Shown here: piece after piece, positions 1-5,882 of the stretch | Layout: each line of letters starts with the position of its first letter | Numbering within the stretch: position 1 is the stretch's first letter | From: UBA6345 sp045577635 | GTDB taxonomy: Bacteria; Bacillota; Clostridia; Christensenellales; UBA1242 | NCBI GenBank assembly: GCA_045577635.1 | Contig: JAZNIS010000040.1 | Coordinates: 1-9,713 of the forward strand | DNA length: 9,713 bases | Reading direction: 5' to 3' | Program-made: the position numbers and the translations under genes | Notes under the pieces: generated by a model | What the model was told of the DNA's origin: nothing | Databases searched by the model: none | The model's input: only the letters and a program-made list of their open reading frames with translations

Positions 1-259
1 ACCCTTTATATTCTATATTGCAAATTTCACCCTTTACAACCGTATATTTTAATCCCATTTCAACAATTTTAAAGTTTTTACCCGTAACTAAAACTTCGGT
101 GCTTTTTAGTTTGAAAACAATATTTTCGTTAGAATAAGTAACAATTTTTATATAGTTTTCTGCAGAAAAAATATAATTACCTATTAAATTTAATTTAAAC
201 TCACCAACTAGCGATAAAAAATCGGCATCAATATTATTTTTAATTTCTTGCAAAAACAT
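1..259 (-). CDS. yqfC: YabP/YqfC-family sporulation protein, 3' end outside window
   Basis: The first 86 codons of a protein that continues past the left edge; family members are about 90-100 residues, so little is missing. Seen: residues 24-60 contain LIGNYIFSAENYIKIVTYS, then LVTGKNFKIVEM and a terminal KGEICNIEY. This matches the YabP/YqfC pattern (an 'I-G-x-hydrophobic...EN/H...Y' strand, an 'L-x-I-x-G-x-x-L/F-x-I' strand, then 'G-x-I-x-x-I-x-Y'). The ATG at 257-259 is preceded by GGTGA four bases upstream. In Bacillus, yqfC lies just after yqeZ-yqfA-yqfB, and the same order holds here (NfeD, FloA, membrane protein, YqfC). Family knowledge: mother-cell sporulation proteins of unclear biochemistry, usually followed by yqfD. 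A terminator separates it from the floA operon, so it probably has its own promoter. Confidence 0.8.
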   Translation of the reverse strand, partial: MFLQEIKNNIDADFLSLVGEFKLNLIGNYIFSAENYIKIVTYSNENIVFKLKSTEVLVTGKNFKIVEMGLKYTVVKGEICNIEYKG

Positions 260-279
260 AATTTCACCAAAAATATTTT

Positions 280-297
280 TACAATATTTATATTGTA
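280..297. repeat. Perfect palindrome upstream of the yqfC-like gene
   Basis: Two 7-base arms, TACAATA and TATTGTA, are separated by four bases, about 20 bases upstream of the yqfC-like ATG. On the minus strand the segment GTTACAAT (ending in the first arm) loosely resembles a sigma-E type -10 (CATACAnT), but no good -35 is visible. It could be an operator or simply AT-rich chance symmetry. Confidence 0.3.
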
Positions 298-320
298 ACA
301 AAAACAAAATTAGAACGATA

Positions 321-362
321 AAAAAAATAAAAAAAGATCAAGAATTATTCTTCTTGATCTTT
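321..362 (-). terminator. Intrinsic terminator of the nfeD-floA operon
   Basis: A 12-bp perfect stem (333-344 with 351-362) with a 6-base loop is followed, in minus-strand direction, by a T-rich run (complement of 321-332). The stop codon of the upstream gene (345-347) sits in the loop, so the last five sense codons form one arm of the hairpin. Confidence 0.85.
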
Positions 363-974
363 ATCTTCATATTTCTTTTTGAACACATCTGTAACCATCA
401 TAACTTTCATTTTTCTACTTAAATCTTTAAATTCTTCGGCAACAGAATCGTCTTCTTCAAAACTATCTAAACTAATTCCACTAGATTTTTCTGAAATGGT
501 TTGCATTTCTTGTTCATCCATTTCGTTTAAAATAGATGTTGTTGTTTCGTTTTTAATAGTATCTTCTTCATCTTCAAAAACATGAACTTCTTGTTTTTTA
601 ATTCCTAAAATTATTGCAGCTTCTTCTTCAGGTGTTTTATATTTATCTATTTCTTCTGCACCAATTTCTTCAAAGGTAACACCAGAATCATTATTTTGTT
701 TCAAATCTAACGACTTAATATAATTTTCAGATTTTAAACTAACTTCTCGCATAACTTCCCTGACATTTGTTGTTTCGCCATTTTCATCAACATCATTTCT
801 AGTTTGTCTTGGCAACTCTGACAAATTAACAGGTTTTTCTTCTTTTTTATCTTCTTTTTTTTCGGCAGATTGTTTGCTCTTGTTTATTTTTTTAGAATTG
901 AAAACATATAAAGCAACAATTCCCACCCCAAACAATAAAATTACAATAACAATAAAAAGTTCAGTTTTTCCCAT
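345..974 (-). CDS. Acidic single-pass membrane protein of unknown function in the yqfB position behind floA
   Basis: I do not recognise the family. Seen: 209 residues with one N-terminal transmembrane helix (about 6-25), then KK and a lysine/glutamate-rich stretch (26-47), which by the positive-inside rule puts the rest in the cytoplasm. The soluble part is very acidic, with clusters such as EEIGAEEIDKY (102-112), FEDEEDTI and FEEDD, ending in a short basic helix-like region (about 184-203). The start ATG lies 6 bases after the floA stop, and its AAGGAA ribosome binding site overlaps the floA end, implying translational coupling. It is the last gene of the nfeD-floA operon. Position matches Bacillus yqfB, but I cannot claim homology. 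Inference: a partner or client of the flotillin/NfeD membrane assembly. Low-complexity acidic composition makes the sequence diverge fast, so orthologues may be hard to find. Confidence 0.75.
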   Translation of the reverse strand: MGKTELFIVIVILLFGVGIVALYVFNSKKINKSKQSAEKKEDKKEEKPVNLSELPRQTRNDVDENGETTNVREVMREVSLKSENYIKSLDLKQNNDSGVTFEEIGAEEIDKYKTPEEEAAIILGIKKQEVHVFEDEEDTIKNETTTSILNEMDEQEMQTISEKSSGISLDSFEEDDSVAEEFKDLSRKMKVMMVTDVFKKKYEDKDQEE

Positions 975-980
975 AAATCA

Positions 981-1991
981 TTATTCCTTATCGGTTTTTC
1001 GCTTTGTTCCCCTGCCACCACTTAAGGAATTTCGCATATTTGTATCTGCTAAAATATTTTGCATTCTGTAATAATCTAAAACACCTATTTGTCCATTATT
1101 AAAAGCTGTTGAAATTGCTTTTGGAACTTCACATTCAGCATCTAATAAGTTTGCTCTCATTTCTTGTGTTTTAGCTCTCATTTCTTGTTCAGCCGCAATA
1201 GCCATTGCTCTTCTTTCTTCTGCTTTTGCTTGTGCAATTTGCATATCTGCTTCAGCTCGTTCTGCTTGAAGCTTTGCACCAATGTTTCTGCCAACATCAA
1301 TATCGGCAATATCAATACTTAAAATTGTGAATGCAGTGCCACTATCTAACCCTTTATTTAACACTGTTTTACTAATTAAATCAGGATTTTCTAAAACTTG
1401 TTCGTGAGATTCAGCTGAACCAACTGTTGTAACAATACCTTCGCCAACACGAGCAATAATTGTTTCTTCCCCTGCACCACCAATTAATTTGTTTATATTA
1501 CTTTGAACAGTTACTCTGGCTTTAACCCTTAATTCAATACCATCTTTCGCAACTGCTGAAATTTCAGGAGTTGTAATAACAACAGGATTAACACTTTGTT
1601 TAACAGCAGCAAGTATATCACGATTTGCAAGATCTATTGCTTTTGCTGTTTCAACTGTTAGTTGGATTTTTGCACCATGTGCTGTAATTAATGCATCAAC
1701 AACTCGTTCAACATTTCCACCAGCCATATAGTGAGTTTCCAAATCATCAATGGTTAATTGAACACCTGCTTTTTTAGCATTAATAAAACTATCTACAAGC
1801 ATACCAACTTCAATATGTCTTAATTTCATACCTATTAATCGTAATGCCGAAATATGAGCACCTGAAACCATAGCCCTAATCCATACATTAATTGGCACTA
1901 TTCCAACAAAAATTGCAATTGCAATTACTAAAACCCCTAATATTCCTAACCAAACATATAGAGCCGTACTTGCATTTAACATACTTAACAT
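981..1991 (-). CDS. floA: Flotillin-like protein FloA (UPF0365)
   Basis: Scaffold of bacterial functional membrane microdomains, acting at the inner face of the cell membrane. The 336-residue length is normal for the family (Bacillus YqfA/FloA 331). Seen in order: an N-terminal hydrophobic hairpin-like segment (about 11-33); a PHB-type core with family blocks LETHYMAGGNVERVVDALI (84-102), RDILAAVKQSVNP (124-136), GGAGEETIIARVGEG (171-185) and KGLDSGTAF (213-221); a C-terminal alanine/glutamate coiled coil (about 241-290, with QAKAEERRAMA); and a conserved IGVLDYYRMQNI near the end. The ATG at 1989-1991 has a strong AAAGGAG seven bases upstream; a second ATG three codons in is less well placed. 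It lies 26 bases after nfeD, the classic partner gene, and 6 bases before the acidic membrane protein gene. Identification is secure; cargo proteins are not visible from sequence. Confidence 0.97.
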   Translation of the reverse strand: MLSMLNASTALYVWLGILGVLVIAIAIFVGIVPINVWIRAMVSGAHISALRLIGMKLRHIEVGMLVDSFINAKKAGVQLTIDDLETHYMAGGNVERVVDALITAHGAKIQLTVETAKAIDLANRDILAAVKQSVNPVVITTPEISAVAKDGIELRVKARVTVQSNINKLIGGAGEETIIARVGEGIVTTVGSAESHEQVLENPDLISKTVLNKGLDSGTAFTILSIDIADIDVGRNIGAKLQAERAEADMQIAQAKAEERRAMAIAAEQEMRAKTQEMRANLLDAECEVPKAISTAFNNGQIGVLDYYRMQNILADTNMRNSLSGGRGTKRKTDKE

Positions 1992-2017
1992 AGTTAATCT
2001 CCTTTCGCTATTTTAAG

Positions 2018-2560
2018 TTATTTTGTTTTTCCATCAACTCCACTTGCAACTTTTATAAAAATTTTGTCTGCTTTAATTTCTACAATTTGAATTTTTTCAC
2101 CTTTTGAAACGAATTCACCATAAGTGGTTGCTTCATATACATCGCCATCGTAAGTAAACTTACCAACAGGTTTAAATTCGGTTGTAGCAAAGGTTGTTTT
2201 TCCTAACAAGGTTTTAATAAGTTTCTTGTTATCTTTACCATAATTTTCCGGCACACTTGTTTTTTCTTCTATTATTGGACTATATTTAATTAATCCACAT
2301 TTAGCAGAAATTAACATTGTTAAAATTGCTAAAACAATTAAAGATGCAACCGATAAAATCATAATAATTAATTGTGTTACCGTTGCACCCAAAAACATTC
2401 TTGCAACAATTCCACCAACCGATAGCACACTACCTAAAATTCCAAAAATTCCAAAGCCCGGAATAAACACTTCCACAATAAAAAGTAGAACTCCAAACAG
2501 CATTACAATCATTGGAATTACTCCATAACCATCAAATAAACTTACAATATTACCCCACAT
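2018..2560 (-). CDS. NfeD-family membrane protein, short form
   Basis: Membrane partner of flotillin/SPFH proteins. Seen: 180 residues, with hydrophobic segments at about 13-30, 36-58 and 62-86, the family signature EVFIPGFGIFGILG (30-43), and a C-terminal OB-fold (about 117-170) with the typical blocks LLGKTTFATTEFKPVGKFTYDG, YEATTYGEFVSKGEKIQIVEI. This is the short NfeD type: it lacks the N-terminal ClpP-like serine protease domain present in long forms such as Bacillus YqeZ (about 437 residues). The start has AAGGGG eight bases upstream. It is the first gene of the operon with floA, the arrangement found across bacteria. Likely role (family knowledge plus context): stabilises or modulates the FloA assembly; no catalytic function is expected in this form. 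Confidence 0.92.
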   Translation of the reverse strand: MWGNIVSLFDGYGVIPMIVMLFGVLLFIVEVFIPGFGIFGILGSVLSVGGIVARMFLGATVTQLIIMILSVASLIVLAILTMLISAKCGLIKYSPIIEEKTSVPENYGKDNKKLIKTLLGKTTFATTEFKPVGKFTYDGDVYEATTYGEFVSKGEKIQIVEIKADKIFIKVASGVDGKTK

Positions 2561-2740
2561 ATATTTAACCCCTTATTTGAATTATTACTTGACAGTTAAA
2601 GTATAACATATAAGTTAAAAAAAATAAATACCTAAATTAAAATTTGTTTACATTATATAAACTATTATTTTATGTAATATACTAACATATATATAAAGTT
2701 ACTTTACTGTAAAATTAATTAAAAAAATTTTAGCAAAAAA
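2561..2740 (-). promoter_or_regulatory. Intergenic region with candidate promoter of the nfeD-floA operon
   Basis: On the minus strand a -10-like TATACT (2600-2605) lies 17 bases after a weak -35-like TTTATT (2623-2628), giving an expected transcript start near 2593 and a short leader containing AAGGGG. The rest (to the terminator at 2741) is very AT-rich; I see no gene or further structure. A TTGACA on the plus strand at 2589-2594 has no convincing -10 and no plus-strand gene downstream. Confidence 0.4.
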
Positions 2741-2772
2741 ATAAAAAAAAGACCACAAATTGTGGCCTTTTT
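2741..2772 (-). terminator. Terminator after the NYN-domain gene
   Basis: The minus-strand RNA reads AAAAAGGCCACA, a three-base loop, then TGTGGTCTTTTT. The stem holds one G-U pair that would be an A-C mismatch on the plus strand, so the hairpin is built for the minus strand. A T run follows (complement of 2743-2750), 8 bases after the stop codon. Confidence 0.85.
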
Positions 2773-2780
2773 ATGTTTAA

Positions 2781-3857
2781 TTATAGAGCATTTTTCATAT
2801 CATCAACAACATCTTGTAAGTCACTGAAAATTTGACGAATGTCTTCGTTGTCGCTATAAATGCCTTCACCTTTTGAATTTTCTGCTTCAATTAAGTTTTC
2901 AATATCACGAATTAATTTTAATTTTTCACTCATATTTTCATTTGTTGTGAAATCTAATTCATTATATCTAGCAGTAATATCTCTTAACATATCAGATAAA
3001 TCGTATTCACCCATAGGTTCATCATAATATTCATCTTCAATATAAGAATCTAAATCATCAGCTTGTTTTTTTGTTGCAACAACATTATCATTGTCGTTAA
3101 AGTATGCACCATAATCTTCATCATCTTCTTCAACAGGTTGAGGAGCTTTTTTAGCAGGTGCTGGTGCAGGTGCTGGTTGTGGAGCAGGAGCTGCAACAAC
3201 TGTTTCAACAACAGGAGCTTGTTGAACAACTCTAACTACTCTACGAGGAGCTGGTTGTTCGTAAATAACTTCATCTGCATAATCATCTTCATAAACAACA
3301 GGTTCTGCAACTCTCTTAACAGGAGCTGCTTTTGTAGAAGCTGCTACCCTTTTTGTTTTAGGAGCTGCTTTTGTAGGTCCAACTGTCTTTTTAGTTTTTG
3401 GAGTGTATGTTTGAGCACTACGATTAATTGTTCTTAAATAAACATGTTCATCAAACATATGAGCATTTAGTTCTTGATATTCGGTGTTAACATCAATAGT
3501 TGTTTTACCACAAGATTTTAATTCAACAAGCAATGGAATTAAATCTCCATCACCTGCAACAATACAAAAACTATCAATATCAGGTTTTGTATAGTTAATT
3601 CTTACAGCATCAACTAAAATACGACCATCTAGTTGACTAAATCTCTTTTTAAGTCTCATAAAAGGAGCTGTTTCGTAACCATAATTTGTAATGAAATCGT
3701 TTAAATATAAATGTTTTCTATCGTTGTAACCATAAAATTTACAATAAACAACTTCGCCACCATTATTTAGTTGATCAAAAAGTTCTTCAACAGATTCCTT
3801 ACTTAATTTAACATTATCAACATCAATTAATAATGCTACTCTTCTATTTCTTGCCAT
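2781..3857 (-). CDS. NYN (PIN-like) domain protein, putative RNase, with charged linker and unrecognised C-terminal helical region
   Basis: Residues 1-141 form a NYN domain of the LabA/MARF1 type. Acidic residues that would bind the catalytic metal are all present: D12 and D14 in LIDVDN, D83 in LVDAVRINY, and D103/D105 in VAGDGDLIPLL. Family knowledge: NYN domains are metal-dependent RNases of the PIN superfamily. Then comes a linker of about 130 residues: a basic T/A/P/K part (150-186) with a 13-residue tandem repeat, an acidic patch (190-200), an A/P/V part (201-241), and acidic D/E-rich stretches (243-281). Residues about 286-358 look helical and carry YDLSDMLRDITARYNELDF and a terminal DLQDVVDDMKNAL; I do not recognise this region, and it is not the OST-HTH/LOTUS domain often paired with NYN. 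The start has AAGGGG nine bases upstream. It lies 17 bases after the OGG1-type gene, as the second gene of that operon, with a terminator after it. Substrate unknown. Confidence 0.88.
   Translation of the reverse strand: MARNRRVALLIDVDNVKLSKESVEELFDQLNNGGEVVYCKFYGYNDRKHLYLNDFITNYGYETAPFMRLKKRFSQLDGRILVDAVRINYTKPDIDSFCIVAGDGDLIPLLVELKSCGKTTIDVNTEYQELNAHMFDEHVYLRTINRSAQTYTPKTKKTVGPTKAAPKTKRVAASTKAAPVKRVAEPVVYEDDYADEVIYEQPAPRRVVRVVQQAPVVETVVAAPAPQPAPAPAPAKKAPQPVEEDDEDYGAYFNDNDNVVATKKQADDLDSYIEDEYYDEPMGEYDLSDMLRDITARYNELDFTTNENMSEKLKLIRDIENLIEAENSKGEGIYSDNEDIRQIFSDLQDVVDDMKNAL
3321..3376 (-). repeat. Direct repeat within the NYN protein linker
   Basis: A 17-base unit (3321-3337) recurs exactly at 3360-3376, 39 bases away. 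This keeps frame and encodes a 13-residue tandem unit: TKAAPKTKRVAAS followed by TKAAPVKRVAEP. It is a basic, probably disordered segment that may have arisen by slippage or duplication. Confidence 0.8.
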
Positions 3858-3874
3858 TTTAATTATCCCCTTGA

Positions 3875-4714
3875 TTAATTATTTTTTTCTCGTTTTGAAT
3901 AAAACAAATATTGTTGAGCATACCCAGATAGGTTTCCATAAACACTAACAAATTCGTTTCTAATTTGAATTGCAGTTTTATTTTTGTTTTCCGGATTATA
4001 ATCAGCATAAACTTTTTTAATCCATGTATCTGTTGGAAAAACATCTGTTTTATAAAATCCATAAAGTAAAATGCAATCGGCAACTTTATTGCCTACACCT
4101 TTTAGTTTGGTTAAATAAATATTTGCATCGTTAGCCGACATCTGTTTTATTTTTTGAATATCAAACCCATCAGCTAACCGTTGAATTGTAGAAAATAAAT
4201 ATTCATCCCTATAACCACATTTAATATCAGTAAAAAAATGTTTAGGTATTGTTTTTAGTTTTTCCAAAGTGGGAAAACCATAGTAACCATCACACTTTTC
4301 CCCATAACACTCACAAATAGTTTCTATAATCTTTTTTATTCGTGGAATGTTATTATTTTGTGAAATAAGGAAGGAAATTATTGCTTCAATTGGGTTTTGC
4401 CTTAAAATTCTAATTCCTTCACCAAACAAAATAGCATCTTTTAAAAATGCATTTTTCCTTAGTTCCGACTTTATTTTAGCATAATCAGTTAATAAATCAA
4501 AGTAATTTATAAAATATTTTGCATCATCACACACAATTTTTGTGCCGTCTTTTTGACAAATTATGGTTGCTTTGTGGTTTAAACTATACACTTCGTACCC
4601 AAAAGCAGTAGTTTTAAACCTGAACACCTGACCACATTCCAAGGTTTGTTGAGGGCTAAAATCTGGTGATGTTGGAATAAAAATTTCGTTTTTATTAACA
4701 GTAAATTCCAACAT
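3875..4714 (-). CDS. ogg: 8-oxoguanine DNA glycosylase/AP lyase, OGG1 type
   Basis: Removes 8-oxoguanine from DNA in base excision repair and nicks the abasic site. Seen: 279 residues with an N-terminal OGG_N-like part (ECGQVFRF, 26-33), the SQNNNIPRI block (118-126), CGYRDEY (166-172), and the helix-hairpin-helix LKGVGNKVADCILL (204-217) followed by VFPTDTW. By alignment to human OGG1, K210 is the Schiff-base lysine (K249) and D229 the catalytic aspartate (D268). Residues that read the cytosine opposite the lesion also appear kept: N120 (N149), R125 (R154) and R169 (R204). The start has AAAGGA about seven bases upstream. OGG1-type enzymes are scattered in bacteria and known in clostridia, whereas many bacteria rely on MutM. 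First gene of an operon with the NYN gene, 17 bases apart. Confidence 0.93.
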   Translation of the reverse strand: MLEFTVNKNEIFIPTSPDFSPQQTLECGQVFRFKTTAFGYEVYSLNHKATIICQKDGTKIVCDDAKYFINYFDLLTDYAKIKSELRKNAFLKDAILFGEGIRILRQNPIEAIISFLISQNNNIPRIKKIIETICECYGEKCDGYYGFPTLEKLKTIPKHFFTDIKCGYRDEYLFSTIQRLADGFDIQKIKQMSANDANIYLTKLKGVGNKVADCILLYGFYKTDVFPTDTWIKKVYADYNPENKNKTAIQIRNEFVSVYGNLSGYAQQYLFYSKREKNN

Positions 4715-4797
4715 TTTTTAATCCTTTTAATTAACTATTTAAAAATATAATAAAATGGCTTTAAACCACATAAATTCAATAAATCTTTACCAAAAAT

Positions 4798-4806
4798 ATA
4801 ATAACA
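4798..4806 (-). promoter_or_regulatory. Weak candidate extended -10 for the ogg-NYN operon
   Basis: On the minus strand TGTTATTAT reads as an extended -10 (TGn plus TATTAT), but the -35 position shows only TTTATA. Other AT-rich boxes nearer the gene (around 4746-4758) are equally possible. Confidence 0.2.
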
Positions 4807-4830
4807 TAATTTAGTAAAAATATAAAGCAT

Positions 4831-4867
4831 TTTAAACAAAAAAATCGCTTAAAATTTAAGCGATTTT
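4831..4867 (-). terminator. Terminator of the rplU-prp-rpmA operon
   Basis: A 12-bp stem (4841-4852 with 4856-4867; core TCGCTTA/TAAGCGA) with a three-base loop is followed in minus direction by TTTGTTTAAA, the stem itself ending in TTTT. It begins 5 bases after the rpmA stop. Confidence 0.88.
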
Positions 4868-4872
4868 AATTA

Positions 4873-5157
4873 CTATTTTTTATCAGGATTTACTACACTA
4901 ACTTTTTTAGTATCACGGTTAACATGACTAAATTTAACAACACCATCGGTTAAAGCATATAGTGTGTAATCTTTTCCGCAGCCAACATTTTCACCAGGAT
5001 GAACTCTTGTTCCTCTTTGTCTAATAATGATGTTTCCTGCAACAACTGCTTGACCATCAGATTTTTTAACACCTAATCTTTTAGATTGGCTTTCACGACC
5101 GTTTTTGGAACTTCCTAATCCTTTCTTGTGGGCGAATAGTTGTATATTAATAAACAT
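4873..5157 (-). CDS. rpmA: 50S ribosomal protein bL27 with cleavable N-terminus
   Basis: A 94-residue large-subunit protein whose N-terminus reaches towards the peptidyl-transferase centre. Seen: the core LGSSKNGRESQSKRLGVKK, then VAGNIIIRQRGTRVHPGENVGCGKDYTLYAL, which is diagnostic of bL27. The protein begins MFINIQLFAHKKG. The extra N-terminal residues ending in LF before A9 match the Firmicutes extension that Prp removes (cut expected between F8 and A9). The start ATG lies inside the end of prp (11-base overlap) and has its own strong GGAGGT about eight bases upstream. Last gene of the operon; stop is TAG. Confidence 0.98.
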   Translation of the reverse strand: MFINIQLFAHKKGLGSSKNGRESQSKRLGVKKSDGQAVVAGNIIIRQRGTRVHPGENVGCGKDYTLYALTDGVVKFSHVNRDTKKVSVVNPDKK

Positions 5158-5479
5158 AATCTATTACCTCCAATTTAATGTACCTAGAGTAACCACCTTC
5201 TAAATCTTTTATGCTTTCAAGCATTGTTAAAAACAAAACCTGAGCATCGTTTAATTTATCACAATTAATAGGCAACTCTATTAAAATGTATCCATCAATG
5301 GTATTTTCAATTTTAGGATTTAACTTTAAAACTTTTTTAAGCCCTAAAGCTCCACTTTGCAAAATACTAGAAACCGACGAACACAAAATGTCGTTACCAC
5401 TTTCAGCATAACCAGTATGCCCTGTGGCTTCTATTTTAAAATATTTATTATCGTATTTATAAAATTTAATTTTTGTCAT
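5147..5479 (-). CDS. prp: Ribosomal-processing cysteine protease Prp
   Basis: Cysteine protease that cuts the N-terminal extension from bL27 before ribosome assembly, essential in the Staphylococcus model. Seen: 110 residues (normal for YsxB/Prp), with catalytic H21 in ATGHTGYAESG and C33 in NDILCSSVSSILQSG, matching the family pattern GHAGYA...GxDIVCAAVS. It sits between rplU and rpmA, its usual place. The ATG lies 8 bases after the rplU stop with no clear ribosome binding site (only AAG/TAG near the end of rplU), so translation probably depends on coupling to rplU. That would keep Prp below the ribosomal proteins, though this is inference. Confidence 0.96.
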   Translation of the reverse strand: MTKIKFYKYDNKYFKIEATGHTGYAESGNDILCSSVSSILQSGALGLKKVLKLNPKIENTIDGYILIELPINCDKLNDAQVLFLTMLESIKDLEGGYSRYIKLEVIDYVY

Positions 5480-5487
5480 TTTAAAAA

Positions 5488-5790
5488 CTACTTAATAGTA
5501 ACAATTTTTAAAGTTGTATAAGGTTGTCTGTGACCTTGTGTGCGACGATAATTCTTTTTAGCTTTATATTTAAATACAACTAATTTTTTATCTTTGCCAT
5601 GTTCAACAACTTCTGCTTCAACAACTGATTTGTTAACACTGTCACCTGCTTTAACTTTGTCGCCATCAACAATCATTAAAACTTTAAGTGAAACTTTATC
5701 GCCAACATTAGCATCAAGTTTTTCAACATTAACTAGTTCATCAACAGAAACTTTATATTGTTTTCCACCTGTTTCAACTACAGCGTACAT
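5488..5790 (-). CDS. rplU: 50S ribosomal protein bL21
   Basis: A 23S rRNA-binding large-subunit protein, 100 residues, the usual length. Seen: MYAVVETGGKQYKVSVDE at the N-terminus and the C-terminal RNA-binding signature FKYKAKKNYRRTQGHRQPYT, both diagnostic. The start has an excellent AGGAGGT seven bases upstream. First gene of rplU-prp-rpmA, expressed from a clear promoter and through an L21-type leader. Stop is TAG. Confidence 0.98.
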   Translation of the reverse strand: MYAVVETGGKQYKVSVDELVNVEKLDANVGDKVSLKVLMIVDGDKVKAGDSVNKSVVEAEVVEHGKDKKLVVFKYKAKKNYRRTQGHRQPYTTLKIVTIK

Positions 5791-5876
5791 AAATTTTACC
5801 TCCTCTCTCCAGACTCACCGTTATAGGCGGTTTAACTGTTTAAACTCTTAAAAAAAATGCCCAATCCGAGTGGAAC
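5791..5876 (-). promoter_or_regulatory. L21-type ribosomal protein leader upstream of rplU
   Basis: The minus-strand leader of about 85 bases stands out from its surroundings by higher GC and visible pairing. Elements in order: TCGTTCCACTCGGATTGGGC near the 5' end, a T run, a GTTTAA/TTAAAC hairpin with ACAG loop, an ACCG/CGGT hairpin, then GTGAGTCTGGAGAG leading into AGGAGGT. Position and the GGATTGGGC and CGGTGAGTC-like motifs resemble the L21 leader known upstream of rplU in Firmicutes, thought to mediate autoregulation by the operon's protein products. The match is from memory; no covariance search was run. Confidence 0.75.
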
Positions 5877-5882
5877 GATTAT

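Noticed and set aside
2589..2620. Plus-strand TTGACA as a promoter
   Set aside because: Best -10 (TATAAG) is only 14 bases away and no plus-strand gene or RNA follows.
3150..3380. Repetitive GGAGCTG-rich stretch as a CRISPR-like array
   Set aside because: Units are irregular, lie in a coding frame and encode Ala/Pro/Val low-complexity protein.
3063..3437. Plus-strand open frame of 124 codons opposite the NYN gene
   Set aside because: Its Cys/Phe/Asn/Ser-rich translation is the antisense of the Ala/Pro/Val linker; no ribosome binding site and no family resemblance.
3859..4083. Minus-strand open frame inside the 3' part of ogg
   Set aside because: Different frame of a gene with complete catalytic motifs; no support of its own.
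5594..5851. Plus-strand open frame opposite rplU and its leader
   Set aside because: Ser/Thr/Leu-rich antisense shadow of a secure ribosomal protein gene, running through its leader.
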